Positions 61,901-64,000 of a stretch of 64,000 nucleotides of DNA are shown here, in pieces (position 1 is the stretch's first letter; each line of letters opens with the position of its first letter). The notes under the pieces are model-generated. The model was given only the letters and a program-made list of their open reading frames with translations. It was not told the DNA's origin and did no database searches. The position numbers and the translations under genes were made by a program. This DNA is from Agelaius tricolor (taxonomy: Eukaryota; Chordata; Aves; Passeriformes; Icteridae). The DNA lies in NCBI GenBank assembly GCA_023055355.1, contig JALJCS010000004.1, forward strand, positions 23,877,244 through 23,941,243, given 5' to 3'.

Positions 61901-63165
61901 TTTCTCGTATCAAACATCATTTACAGGCTTACAAAAATATAAAGTACCTTTGTTTTATTTCTTACTTAAGTGAAAAAAGAGGAATGAAAGGAGGAAAAAA
62001 TAATAAAGAAACTTACTAAATTTTTTTAGAACATCCTTCTTCTCTTCTGTTTTTTCATGGACTGGTTCTTCCACAACTTTAGTTTCTTGTTTAGGCAGAA
62101 GATTACTCAGATAGTTCATTGCATTCAGCAGAGCTTCAGTATGCAAATGAACATCTAGAGAAGAAAAGTTCACCTGAAAGAAAAATTTTTGTTTATCCAG
62201 TATGCCTCTCCTCCCAAATTGAGAAAATTATGTTAAAAAAAAATTATCATACCTTTATTTTCTGTAGAACATTCTGACAGACAGTTTTCAGTTCTGGTCC
62301 CTTAATATCAGTCTATTTCACCAAAAATGCACATAAAACAAACAAATCAGAAGTTTGTAAATTCCATTAAAAAAACTTATTTTCAAATCCACTACAACTT
62401 AAGATGTAAATTTTTTCTGCTGAAGGAGCAGACAGACCTTGCACATTACACTCAAGATGTTAAAAACGACAATAAGTAAGGAAATAACCTTCAACATCTG
62501 GTGCATATTAATGTGATGTTTATGAAAGGCTTACAACTGAAAAGCAAAGCCTACTCTTTCCTAACCTTTGTATATTCCAGAGTGAGAAGATCATCTTCTA
62601 CATTATCCAATGTAGTAATTATGTAAACTGGCTTGTCATTATCATCTAAAAAAAAACAAGAAAAAAAAAGAATACAGAAAATTACTTAAAAGAAAAAAAA
62701 TTAAAACCTTCTTCATCTATAAACTGCCAGCTAGGCTAATAGCTGTCATTGCTGCTTAATCAAAAACCCTCTTTTGCAGACGTCAAACAATTAAACGTCC
62801 ACAATCTACAATCTCTGCAATCATCACCACCAGAACATATTTACCAAAGCACTAATAAGTGGATGAGCTCCTGATTTACTTGCCCTCAGACCCACATTTA
62901 AGTAAGGAAACAAATCTTCCTTATTTGACAAAAGCCCTACAGAGCTTTTGAAGACAAATTCACAGTGTTATTTGTGAAAAATTCCTTGACCAGATTATAA
63001 ATACTTACCAATATACTCTGGGCACAGAAGACCAACTTCACGAAGGAAAGCACTCCCAGTCATGTCAAATGTTCTCACTTTAAGTTCAGTGCCTAAGCCC
63101 AAAATATCAAGCTGAAGCACAGGCATCTCAATATCACCAGTAAGACGGCATAATTTAATTAAGAC
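1931..63165 (-). CDS. VPS13C: VPS13C, C-terminal 2295 codons in 47 exons (5' part outside window)
   Basis: Bridge-like lipid-transfer protein. Family knowledge: VPS13C is a long rod with a hydrophobic groove that moves glycerolipids between the ER and late endosomes/lysosomes or lipid droplets; human loss of function causes early-onset recessive parkinsonism. Seen here: 47 exons joined by AG/GT sites with matching phases, giving 6888 nt including the stop and no internal stop. Order in the window product: central rod w1-w970; six-repeat VAB domain w971-w1548; linking region w1549-w1971; ATG2_C/DH-like region w1972-w2146; PH-like domain w2146-w2295. The C-terminal motifs [20 protein letters not shown] and GQLTCEWQY separate it from VPS13A, whose tail differs. 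Human VPS13C is about 3750 residues, so roughly the first 1450 residues lie beyond 64000. Paralogue and exon assignments rest on remembered protein sequence, not a search. Confidence 0.96.
1982..3802 (-). other. Last intron of VPS13C, with an 11-bp tandem repeat
   Basis: Between window exons 46 and 47. Apart from the repeat at 2758-2791 I see only AT-rich unique-looking sequence and short homopolymer runs; the 69-aa ORF at 2246-2455 has no recognisable product. Confidence 0.6.
2758..2791. repeat. Tandem repeat, 11-bp unit, three copies
   Basis: Three exact copies of CTTACATAGGA followed by a final CT, in the last intron. Exact identity between copies suggests recent replication slippage. Confidence 0.85.
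3803..3877 (-). CDS. VPS13C: VPS13C window exon 46 (w2255-w2279), PH-like domain
   Basis: 75 nt, phase 0-0, donor GTAAAG. Encodes [20 protein letters not shown] and PEDAK, nearly identical to the mammalian sequence. Confidence 0.96.
3878..5279 (-). other. Intron between window exons 45 and 46
   Basis: 1.4 kb of AT-rich sequence. I see no repeat or exon-like segment; the reading frames at 3970-4185 and 5205-5396 are chance ORFs, the latter overlapping a real exon on the other strand. Confidence 0.6.
5280..5403 (-). CDS. VPS13C: VPS13C window exon 45 (w2213-w2254), PH-like domain
   Basis: 124 nt, ends in phase 0, donor GTACAT. Encodes [20 protein letters not shown] and [18 protein letters not shown], the core beta strands of the PH-like fold. 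Confidence 0.97.
6011..6096 (-). CDS. VPS13C: VPS13C window exon 44 (w2185-w2212), PH-like domain
   Basis: 86 nt, ends within a codon, donor GTAAAC. Encodes [20 protein letters not shown] and TDLLMVTK, matching mammalian ENGRFAKYKYFTHVMIN...MLMIT. Confidence 0.95.
10213..10270. repeat. Perfect 26-bp inverted repeat with 6-nt loop
   Basis: Arms 10213-10238 and 10245-10270 are exact reverse complements (core GCATTTATATAAGTGTTTA), separated by ACCCTG. Either DNA strand or its RNA could fold into a long hairpin. The right arm and flank recur at 13859-13904. Confidence 0.9.
10236..10281 (+). repeat. 46-bp direct repeat, copy A
   Basis: Identical over 46 bases to 13859-13904, beginning TAAACCCTGTTAAACAC and ending CATTAAACACA. 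This copy includes the right arm of the hairpin. Confidence 0.9.
13859..13904 (+). repeat. 46-bp direct repeat, copy B
   Basis: Same orientation as the copy at 10236-10281, 3.6 kb away, without the left arm of the hairpin. Flanks differ immediately outside the 46 bases. Confidence 0.9.
16423..16537 (-). CDS. VPS13C: VPS13C window exon 43 (w2146-w2184), start of PH-like domain
   Basis: 115 nt, ends in phase 0, donor GTGAAG. Encodes [20 protein letters not shown] and DGTGSQMLQ. This motif distinguishes VPS13C from VPS13A, whose equivalent is RPPR followed by a different tail. A 10.3 kb intron follows. Confidence 0.97.
17450..17573 (-). CDS. VPS13C: VPS13C window exon 42 (w2105-w2145)
   Basis: 124 nt, ends within a Lys codon, donor GTAAGT. 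Encodes [20 protein letters not shown] and [19 protein letters not shown], the last ATG2_C-like helices. Mammalian GAQKGG is GAQEEG here. Confidence 0.97.
17842..17887 (-). CDS. VPS13C: VPS13C window exon 41 (w2090-w2104), 46-nt exon
   Basis: 46 nt, too short to appear as an open reading frame; donor GTAAGT. Encodes [15 protein letters not shown], an essentially invariant VPS13 motif, and its phases fit both neighbours. Confidence 0.96.
18262..18425 (-). CDS. VPS13C: VPS13C window exon 40 (w2035-w2089)
   Basis: 164 nt, ends in phase 0, donor GTAAGG. Encodes [39 protein letters not shown] and [12 protein letters not shown], essentially identical to mammalian VPS13C over most of its length. 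Read-through past the donor adds a spurious RRKAKIY tail to the bare ORF. Confidence 0.97.
18527..18602 (-). CDS. VPS13C: VPS13C window exon 39 (w2010-w2034)
   Basis: 76 nt, ends with one base of a Gly codon, donor GTAAGT. Encodes [20 protein letters not shown] and VGGAV, small-residue-rich amphipathic helices. Confidence 0.96.
19032..19145 (-). CDS. VPS13C: VPS13C window exon 38 (w1972-w2009), start of ATG2_C/DH-like region
   Basis: 114 nt, phase 0-0, donor GTAAAA. Encodes [20 protein letters not shown] and [13 protein letters not shown]. The LGNP motif marks the ATG2_C-like (older name DH-like) helices; in VPS13A/C this part is reported to bind lipid droplets together with the PH-like domain. 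Confidence 0.97.
19796..19877 (-). CDS. VPS13C: VPS13C window exon 37 (w1944-w1971)
   Basis: 82 nt, ends in phase 0, donor GTGAGA. Encodes [20 protein letters not shown] and VVRHYSKQ, leading into the membrane-associating C-terminal helices. Confidence 0.95.
19997..20142 (-). CDS. VPS13C: VPS13C window exon 36 (w1896-w1943)
   Basis: 146 nt, ends within a codon, donor GTAGGT. Encodes [13 protein letters not shown], a charged KEERKNE loop, and [20 protein letters not shown], highly conserved in VPS13A and VPS13C. Confidence 0.96.
20143..21408 (-). other. Intron between window exons 35 and 36
   Basis: 1.3 kb of AT-rich sequence with poly-A/T runs; no exon-like frame or recognised repeat. Confidence 0.55.
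21409..21522 (-). CDS. VPS13C: VPS13C window exon 35 (w1858-w1895)
   Basis: 114 nt, phase 0-0, donor GTATTC. Encodes a charged helix ([15 protein letters not shown]) and [14 protein letters not shown], the family YFH..PIK motif. Confidence 0.95.
21884..21989 (-). CDS. VPS13C: VPS13C window exon 34 (w1822-w1857)
   Basis: 106 nt, ends in phase 0, donor GTAGAA. Encodes [20 protein letters not shown], the most conserved strand of this region, then a polar tail. A CA-rich tract (sense strand) lies about 95-210 nt upstream of its acceptor. Confidence 0.95.
22081..22198 (+). repeat. GT-rich low-complexity tract
   Basis: About 120 nt made mostly of G and T on this strand, so CA-rich in the VPS13C transcript, located shortly upstream of the acceptor of window exon 34. 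CA-rich intronic tracts can bind hnRNP L; any role here is inference. Confidence 0.7.
22573..22642 (-). CDS. VPS13C: VPS13C window exon 33 (w1799-w1821)
   Basis: 70 nt, starting and ending within codons; donor GTAAGT. Encodes [20 protein letters not shown], the conserved link into [10 protein letters not shown]. Confidence 0.95.
22643..23946 (-). other. Intron between window exons 32 and 33
   Basis: 1.3 kb, AT-rich. Contains the short degenerate tandem repeat at 23816-23877; nothing else recognised. Confidence 0.55.
23816..23877. repeat. Degenerate tandem repeat around GATAAAAGTGA
   Basis: About five imperfect copies of a 10-17 nt unit built on TGATAAAAGTGA, some with AAAAT inserts. Simple slippage-type repeat. 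Confidence 0.7.
23947..24028 (-). CDS. VPS13C: VPS13C window exon 32 (w1772-w1798)
   Basis: 82 nt, ends with one base of a codon, donor GTTTGT. Encodes [20 protein letters not shown] followed by KSITLDS; the proline-rich FYP.KPPKS motif is diagnostic of VPS13A/C. Confidence 0.95.
24590..24736 (-). CDS. VPS13C: VPS13C window exon 31 (w1723-w1771)
   Basis: 147 nt, phase 0-0, donor GTGAGT. Encodes [20 protein letters not shown] and [10 protein letters not shown]; the RNYLPAL.VEY and IYRIQ motifs are family-wide. Confidence 0.96.
25593..25746 (-). CDS. VPS13C: VPS13C window exon 30 (w1671-w1722)
   Basis: 154 nt, ends in phase 0, donor GTAATA. Encodes [20 protein letters not shown], a basic conserved motif, and a helix-forming [11 protein letters not shown] segment. 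Confidence 0.96.
25747..27735 (-). other. Intron between window exons 29 and 30
   Basis: 2.0 kb. Contains T-rich low-complexity patches at about 26260-26330 and 26665-26725; no exon-like frame or recognised mobile element. Confidence 0.55.
27736..27971 (-). CDS. VPS13C: VPS13C window exon 29 (w1593-w1670)
   Basis: 236 nt, donor GTAACT. Encodes [39 protein letters not shown] and [18 protein letters not shown]. The last has the same strand-Asn-turn-strand pattern as the VAB repeats but starts the following, APT1-like, part of the protein. Confidence 0.97.
28327..28456 (-). CDS. VPS13C: VPS13C window exon 28 (w1549-w1592)
   Basis: 130 nt, ends in phase 0, donor GTATTT. Encodes [33 protein letters not shown], the family YTWADP...LKWR motif at the end of VAB, and a variable tail. 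Confidence 0.96.
28457..29895 (-). other. Intron between window exons 27 and 28
   Basis: 1.4 kb, holding an AT-rich inverted repeat at 28658-28683 and the CR1 fragment at about 28765-29000. Confidence 0.55.
28765..29000 (+). mobile_element. CR1 LINE 3'-region fragment
   Basis: Contains the CR1-type string GGGGAGGTTTAGATTGAACATT followed by an AACACTGGAACAGGC-like segment, which in full elements encodes the end of the reverse transcriptase and the start of the 3' UTR. Old and diverged, antisense to VPS13C. Boundaries approximate; it lacks a recognisable ATTCTATG-type tail. Confidence 0.6.
29896..30029 (-). CDS. VPS13C: VPS13C window exon 27 (w1505-w1548), VAB repeat 6
   Basis: 134 nt, donor GTATGT. 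Encodes [20 protein letters not shown] and [18 protein letters not shown] with the repeat Asn at w1537. This closes the six-repeat VAB domain. Confidence 0.96.
30721..30849 (-). CDS. VPS13C: VPS13C window exon 26 (w1462-w1504), VAB
   Basis: 129 nt, phase 0-0, donor GTAACA. Starts with the conserved CIPFWPEND and includes [20 protein letters not shown] and [10 protein letters not shown]. Preceded by a 4.5 kb intron. Confidence 0.95.
30850..35371 (-). other. 4.5 kb intron between window exons 25 and 26
   Basis: Second intron in size of those without large elements. It holds one CR1 fragment at about 34070-34550; the remainder is AT-rich sequence in which I see nothing. ORFs at 31118-33000 have no recognisable product. 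Confidence 0.6.
34070..34550 (+). mobile_element. CR1 LINE, 5'-truncated 3' end
   Basis: Reads like the CR1 ORF2 C-terminus and 3' UTR: an [14 protein letters not shown] peptide, then [11 protein letters not shown], then GTGGCACTTGGGGATTTA and a decayed end near TCTTGTACTTCTAGGATTTT. Several stops and indels mark it as dead. Antisense to VPS13C. Confidence 0.8.
35372..35518 (-). CDS. VPS13C: VPS13C window exon 25 (w1413-w1461), VAB repeat 5
   Basis: 147 nt, phase 0-0, donor GTAAAC. Encodes [20 protein letters not shown] with the repeat Asn at w1438, then [14 protein letters not shown]. Only 92 nt separates it from window exon 24, the shortest intron in the window. Confidence 0.96.
35611..35715 (-). 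CDS. VPS13C: VPS13C window exon 24 (w1378-w1412), VAB
   Basis: 105 nt, phase 0-0, donor GTGAGT. Encodes [20 protein letters not shown] and SHGSVKCKS, the near-invariant SIDTVGSHG motif of the family. Confidence 0.96.
36519..36914 (-). CDS. VPS13C: VPS13C window exon 23 (w1246-w1377), VAB repeat 4
   Basis: 396 nt, phase 0-0, donor GTATTG; longest coding exon in the window. Encodes [30 protein letters not shown] and [19 protein letters not shown], with the repeat Asn at w1338, then [19 protein letters not shown]. The last part is the start of the classical SHR-BD Pfam domain. Confidence 0.97.
36915..38061 (-). other. Intron between window exons 22 and 23
   Basis: 1.15 kb, no recognised repeat or exon-like frame. 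Confidence 0.5.
38062..38359 (-). CDS. VPS13C: VPS13C window exon 22 (w1146-w1245), VAB repeat 3
   Basis: 298 nt, ends in phase 0, donor GTAATT. Encodes a hydrophilic loop ([18 protein letters not shown]), [13 protein letters not shown] and [19 protein letters not shown], where the repeat Asn is w1234. The loop is longer than the human sequence as I recall it. Confidence 0.95.
38360..40808 (-). other. Two introns flanking window exon 21, nothing recognised
   Basis: Apart from window exon 21 (39630-39733) this stretch is AT-rich intron. The ORFs at 38518-38745 and 40656-40889 show no domain. Confidence 0.5.
39630..39733 (-). CDS. VPS13C: VPS13C window exon 21 (w1112-w1145), VAB repeat 2
   Basis: 104 nt, donor GTACTT. 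Encodes [20 protein letters not shown], with the repeat Asn at w1114, and [15 protein letters not shown], matching mammalian GTASPENEFNIP. Confidence 0.96.
40809..40969 (-). CDS. VPS13C: VPS13C window exon 20 (w1058-w1111), VAB
   Basis: 161 nt, completes a split codon and ends in phase 0. Encodes [38 protein letters not shown] and ends ITIRSPIQ, which runs into the second VAB repeat. The donor is CAG|GTCATT, weak after the first two bases. Confidence 0.94.
41850..42111 (-). CDS. VPS13C: VPS13C window exon 19 (w971-w1057), VAB repeat 1
   Basis: 262 nt, ends with one base of a codon, donor GTAAGT. Begins with helix AFAEAASQ, then [18 protein letters not shown]: the first VAB repeat, with the repeat Asn at w994. 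The VAB domain binds adaptor peptides; for human VPS13C it is reported to bind Rab7 for late-endosome targeting (recalled). Confidence 0.95.
42230..42388 (-). CDS. VPS13C: VPS13C window exon 18 (w918-w970), acidic loop and end of rod
   Basis: 159 nt, phase 0-0, donor GTAAGA. A basic start (MKKAKK) is followed by an acidic run ([17 protein letters not shown]), then the rod motif [20 protein letters not shown]. Corresponds to the KKKAK...[15 protein letters not shown] region of mammalian VPS13C. Confidence 0.95.
43188..43289 (-). CDS. VPS13C: VPS13C window exon 17 (w884-w917)
   Basis: 102 nt, phase 0-0, donor GTATAG. Encodes [20 protein letters not shown], a family-wide motif in which tyrosine, tryptophan and proline residues are near invariant, and FKPWTLEIK. 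Confidence 0.96.
44026..44382 (-). CDS. VPS13C: VPS13C window exon 16 (w765-w883)
   Basis: 357 nt, phase 0-0, donor GTAAGG; second longest coding exon of the window. Encodes [34 protein letters not shown], then [20 protein letters not shown] and [11 protein letters not shown]. The middle stretch [13 protein letters not shown] is a hydrophilic loop. Confidence 0.96.
44776..44802. repeat. 12-bp inverted repeat with 3-nt loop
   Basis: TCATTCCTGAAG, loop CAA, CTTCAGGAATGA: a perfect stem, located just downstream of window exon 15 on the sense strand (83 nt past its donor). Followed by a GAAGTAGGAAGTAG-type direct repeat. Confidence 0.85.
44885..44977 (-). CDS. VPS13C: VPS13C window exon 15 (w734-w764)
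   Basis: 93 nt, phase 0-0, donor GTAAGT. Starts with [15 protein letters not shown] and ends LTIKSLTIE. The upstream intron carries a CR1 fragment and a solo LTR. Confidence 0.94.
45935..46040 (+). mobile_element. CR1 LINE 3' UTR fragment
   Basis: Matches the common CR1 3' end pattern: GACACTTAGGGATATGGTTTAG, then GGCTGGGTTGACAGTTTGACC, then GATCCTGAAGGTCTCTTTCAG and a decayed tail. About 100 nt, strongly 5'-truncated, antisense to VPS13C. Confidence 0.75.
46137..46575 (+). mobile_element. Solo LTR of an avian endogenous retrovirus (probably ERVL type)
   Basis: Begins TGTTAAAACCAGG and runs about 440 nt. Contains GGGCCATCAAGCCTCAT, AGATGCTGTGCCCAAA and GGATTGCAGCCACCAATT, strings I associate with abundant songbird LTRs, then ATTAAA polyadenylation-like motifs near 46497 and 46520 and CTGACTTGGGATCTCCCGC. 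No internal retroviral genes flank it, so it is a solo LTR. The family name and the exact 3' border are not certain; I see no clear target-site duplication. Confidence 0.65.
47838..47908. repeat. Cluster of short tandem repeats
   Basis: Three copies of ATCTGTA followed by two imperfect copies of TTACACAGCACCTTTTA, within 26-96 nt downstream of the window exon 14 donor in the sense direction. Confidence 0.75.
47934..48166 (-). CDS. VPS13C: VPS13C window exon 14 (w656-w733)
   Basis: 233 nt, ends in phase 0, donor GTGAGT. Encodes [33 protein letters not shown] and [16 protein letters not shown], highly conserved VPS13C signatures. An 80-nt cluster of short tandem repeats lies just inside the downstream intron. 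Confidence 0.96.
48167..49327 (-). other. Intron between window exons 13 and 14
   Basis: 1.2 kb; includes a very AT-rich patch of ATAATTATT-like repeats at 48230-48300. Nothing else recognised. Confidence 0.5.
49328..49548 (-). CDS. VPS13C: VPS13C window exon 13 (w582-w655)
   Basis: 221 nt, donor GTATAT. Encodes [20 protein letters not shown], then [20 protein letters not shown], the family YICAS/EFL helix-strand motif, and a poorly conserved polar tail. Confidence 0.94.
49765..49905. repeat. Short direct repeats (TAACTGGTAAATAA and TTTACATATCAAAAG)
   Basis: Three imperfect copies of AACTGGTAAATAA at about 49768-49810, then two copies of TTTACATATCAAAAG flanking a TATG-rich stretch (ATGTAAGTATGTATGTTTG) at about 49836-49900. 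Simple-sequence origin. Confidence 0.7.
50225..50394 (-). CDS. VPS13C: VPS13C window exon 12 (w526-w581)
   Basis: 170 nt. Encodes [20 protein letters not shown] and the conserved NCTLDDKR...KATPR. The donor reads AAG|GTCTGT, off-consensus at +3, but the next exon supplies the matching second half of the Arg codon, so the boundary is well supported. Confidence 0.93.
51108..51232 (-). CDS. VPS13C: VPS13C window exon 11 (w484-w525)
   Basis: 125 nt, completes a split Gly codon and ends in phase 0; donor GTAAAT. Encodes [20 protein letters not shown] and [15 protein letters not shown], clearly rod strands of VPS13C. Confidence 0.94.
51890..54570 (+). mobile_element. CR1 LINE copy 1, degenerate with an internal deletion
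   Basis: Order seen: ORF1-like region (including the 181-codon frame at 52175-52720); the ORF1/ORF2 junction string GGAATTAGCAGGGCTTG; endonuclease segments ([12 protein letters not shown] at about 53220, then NYPDIC and RIVEDPTR); a reverse-transcriptase start ([19 protein letters not shown] at about 54060); then a jump to the 3' end ([17 protein letters not shown] at about 54420). It ends in the CR1 hallmark CATTCTGTCATTCTGTGAG. Most of the RT is missing. Frameshifts and stops throughout. The 5' limit is approximate. Confidence 0.88.
53669..53721. repeat. 21-bp direct repeat with internal dyad symmetry in CR1 copy 1
   Basis: AGCAGGGGCTGTTCCCCTAA recurs 32 nt later with one change, and the sequence between reads GGGGAACAGC, the inverse of GCTGTTCCCC. 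A local duplication private to this copy, as far as I can tell. Confidence 0.75.
54571..57783 (+). mobile_element. CR1 LINE copy 2, degenerate, near full ORF2
   Basis: Starts in the ORF1/ORF2 linker ([18 protein letters not shown] at about 54895). Continues with endonuclease ([21 protein letters not shown] at about 55350), the [21 protein letters not shown] segment at about 56120, RT segments to the FTDDTKLG motif at about 56950, the C-terminal [20 protein letters not shown] region and [20 protein letters not shown], then the 3' UTR (GTGGCACTTAGTGCTATGG) and a tail TTTGTGATTCTACATT. Many stops and frameshifts; inactive. Lies head-to-tail behind copy 1. Confidence 0.88.
54586..54637. repeat. 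Short tandem repeat at the junction of the two CR1 copies
   Basis: TAGAGGATTATTACCCAC, TAGAGGATTATTACCCC and GATTATTACCCAC occur in succession directly after the tail of copy 1. Slippage or repair at an insertion junction would explain it. Confidence 0.75.
57898..58048 (-). CDS. VPS13C: VPS13C window exon 10 (w434-w483), Ser-rich linker
   Basis: 151 nt, donor GTAATA. Starts with the conserved [18 protein letters not shown], then a Ser/Ala-rich linker with little hydrophobic content ([20 protein letters not shown]), probably disordered. It is followed by the 6.7 kb intron that holds the two large CR1 elements. Confidence 0.92.
58049..58957 (-). other. Intron between window exons 9 and 10
   Basis: 0.9 kb; no recognised repeat. 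A duplicated string TTACAGTAATACGTAC / TTACAGTAATACTTAC occurs at about 58371-58405. Confidence 0.5.
58958..59105 (-). CDS. VPS13C: VPS13C window exon 9 (w384-w433)
   Basis: 148 nt, ends in phase 0, donor GTAAGC. Encodes [15 protein letters not shown], the tryptophan-containing [13 protein letters not shown] and SGRLKPMN. Matches the family segment preceding the LSQEDI motif. Confidence 0.95.
59822..60129 (-). CDS. VPS13C: VPS13C window exon 8 (w282-w383)
   Basis: 308 nt, ending with two bases of an Arg codon; donor GTAATG. Encodes an Ala-rich helix ([20 protein letters not shown]) followed by [20 protein letters not shown] and VADLGLITV, one of the best conserved blocks of the VPS13 rod. 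Confidence 0.95.
60777..60944 (-). CDS. VPS13C: VPS13C window exon 7 (w226-w281)
   Basis: 168 nt, phase 0-0, donor GTAAGT. Encodes the conserved [27 protein letters not shown] and [17 protein letters not shown] strands of the rod. Confidence 0.95.
61388..61491 (-). CDS. VPS13C: VPS13C window exon 6 (w191-w225)
   Basis: 104 nt, completes a split Gly codon and ends in phase 0; donor GTAGGT. Encodes [20 protein letters not shown] and SDEKALYKK, matching the mammalian GLDS...VTAK...LYKK segment. Confidence 0.93.
61573..61689 (-). CDS. VPS13C: VPS13C window exon 5 (w152-w190)
   Basis: 117 nt, entering with two bases of a split codon; donor GTAGGA. Encodes [20 protein letters not shown] and AEIHIEG: alternating hydrophobic residues as expected for a groove-forming beta strand pair. 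Confidence 0.93.
62017..62173 (-). CDS. VPS13C: VPS13C window exon 4 (w100-w151)
   Basis: 157 nt, donor GTAAGT. Starts with [20 protein letters not shown], a strongly conserved rod motif, then a charged Glu/Lys-rich loop ([11 protein letters not shown]) of a kind that is variable between species. Confidence 0.94.
62253..62312 (-). CDS. VPS13C: VPS13C window exon 3 (w80-w99)
   Basis: 60 nt, phase 0-0, donor GTATGA. Encodes the short segment from TDIKGPELK to VLQKIK. It could be skipped without a frameshift. Support is splice sites, phase and rough similarity; this stretch is less conserved than its neighbours. Confidence 0.88.
62566..62645 (-). CDS. VPS13C: VPS13C window exon 2 (w53-w79)
   Basis: 80 nt, completes the split Asp codon and ends in phase 0; donor GTTAGG. 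Encodes [11 protein letters not shown] and an acidic [12 protein letters not shown], matching the rod segment after CPEYI in mammalian VPS13C. Confidence 0.92.
63009..63165 (-). CDS. VPS13C: VPS13C window exon 1 (w1-w52)
   Basis: 157 nt, starting in phase 0 and ending with one base of the next codon; donor GTAAGT. Encodes part of the lipid-transfer rod, including [19 protein letters not shown] and [12 protein letters not shown]. It is the most 5' exon I can identify; 63166-64000 shows only intron-like sequence. Confidence 0.93.
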
Positions 63166-64000
63166 CTAAAAAAAAAACCAAAACACACACCCAAAACCAT
63201 TAAGGGATTATAAGAAACATAAGAACTGCTTCGTTTTTTATACAGGATATAATATATTTACTTACATCTTATTGGTTAATGTCTATTTGTAGATTGATAA
63301 TTATACTCTATACAGTAAATGCCTTGAATAGAAATAAACAATTCAACAAGCAGTACTGGTTGCTGCTATTATAACAAAAACTTCAAACATGCGTGTATGT
63401 AATACCAAAGTAACAGTCACACAAACTATTATTTAAAAAAAAAAATCTGTACAGCACTCAGCAATGTTCAATACAGTCAAAACTAGATTTTCAGTCAGCA
63501 CAAAGTGTTTACTACTTTCACTGGAATTTTTCTGAATTCTCCTACTAAGAGTTAGATTCCCAAGCTAATGTCTGGCAAGAGGATTTACTACATTTTCACC
63601 AATGCATGACAATACTGTTGTAAAATAAATATGTAGCTGGGCTGCTGTATCCAATTTTGACAACCAAACAAATATATGTATTCTTCCTTTCCATGTAATG
63701 CTGTCTACAAATAAGGAAAATCAAAACAAAACTCAGTAAGCGATTTTAAACTTTGAGGATAAAAGAAGTGATTTCTAATAGATTCCCAAATTAATTTTTT
63801 CTTAAAGATTGTAAGTTAGTTGTCATTAGAAAATAAGGTAAAACATAGCATCCTCATTTTAGACTAGTAGTTCTAAATAAGGTCTTGTCATCACGTAAAC
63901 ACTACATTTCAGTTTTATTAGTAGTAAAGGTGTAATATATAGTATGCTAAAAGCTAGCTGTGAGGTGTTGAAGACATTCTGTAAGCCCTAGCATAAAACA
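63166..64000 (-). other. Intron upstream of window exon 1
   Basis: AT-rich, no exon-like frame to the window edge; the next 5' coding exon must lie beyond 64000. Confidence 0.6.

Noticed and set aside
1931..63165. Assignment to VPS13A (chorein) instead of VPS13C
   Set aside because: The shared [10 protein letters not shown] and [17 protein letters not shown] blocks fit both, but the C-terminal exons ([43 protein letters not shown]) match VPS13C; the VPS13A tail is different.
1..64000. tRNA, rRNA, CRISPR, prokaryotic operon or defence system
   Set aside because: No cloverleaf, rRNA-like or regularly spaced repeat signal was visible, and the gene structure is plainly that of a spliced vertebrate gene.

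Overview
The window is vertebrate nuclear DNA, almost certainly from a bird. It is AT-rich, with short exons bounded by GT-AG splice sites and separated by long introns. The interspersed repeats I recognise are CR1 LINE fragments and one solo endogenous-retrovirus LTR of a kind I remember from songbird genomes. There is no sign of bacterial organisation, and I see no tRNA, rRNA or CRISPR array.

The whole window lies inside one gene on the minus strand: VPS13C, a bridge-like lipid-transfer protein. Reading from high to low coordinates I place 47 consecutive coding exons, from an internal exon at 63009-63165 to the stop codon at 1931-1933. Every junction has AG/GT sites. The exon phases agree throughout, and the lengths sum to 6888 nt (2295 codons plus stop), with no frameshift or premature stop. 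The N-terminal part (chorein domain and first part of the rod) lies beyond position 64000. The C-terminus matches my memory of mammalian VPS13C and not VPS13A. Residue numbers written w1-w2295 count from the first codon in the window.

Layout by protein region: exons at 63165-42230 encode the central lipid-transfer rod (w1-w970). Exons at 42111-29896 encode the VAB adaptor-binding domain, six repeats each with an Asn in the same position (w971-w1548). Exons at 28456-19796 encode the region between VAB and the C-terminus (w1549-w1971). Exons at 19145-17450 encode the amphipathic ATG2_C/DH-like region (w1972-w2146). Exons at 16537-1931 encode the C-terminal PH-like domain and contain a 10.3 kb intron. 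The 3' UTR probably runs from 1930 to about 1020.

The introns hold two degenerate CR1 elements back to back (about 51.9-57.8 kb), three shorter CR1 3' fragments (about 28.8, 34.1 and 45.9 kb) and the solo LTR (about 46.1-46.6 kb). All recognised CR1 copies are antisense to VPS13C. The most curious non-coding structure is a perfect 26-bp inverted repeat at 10213-10270; its right half lies in a 46-bp segment repeated exactly 3.6 kb away at 13859-13904. I found no undescribed gene system; the sequence is explained as one large conserved gene with ordinary avian intron content.
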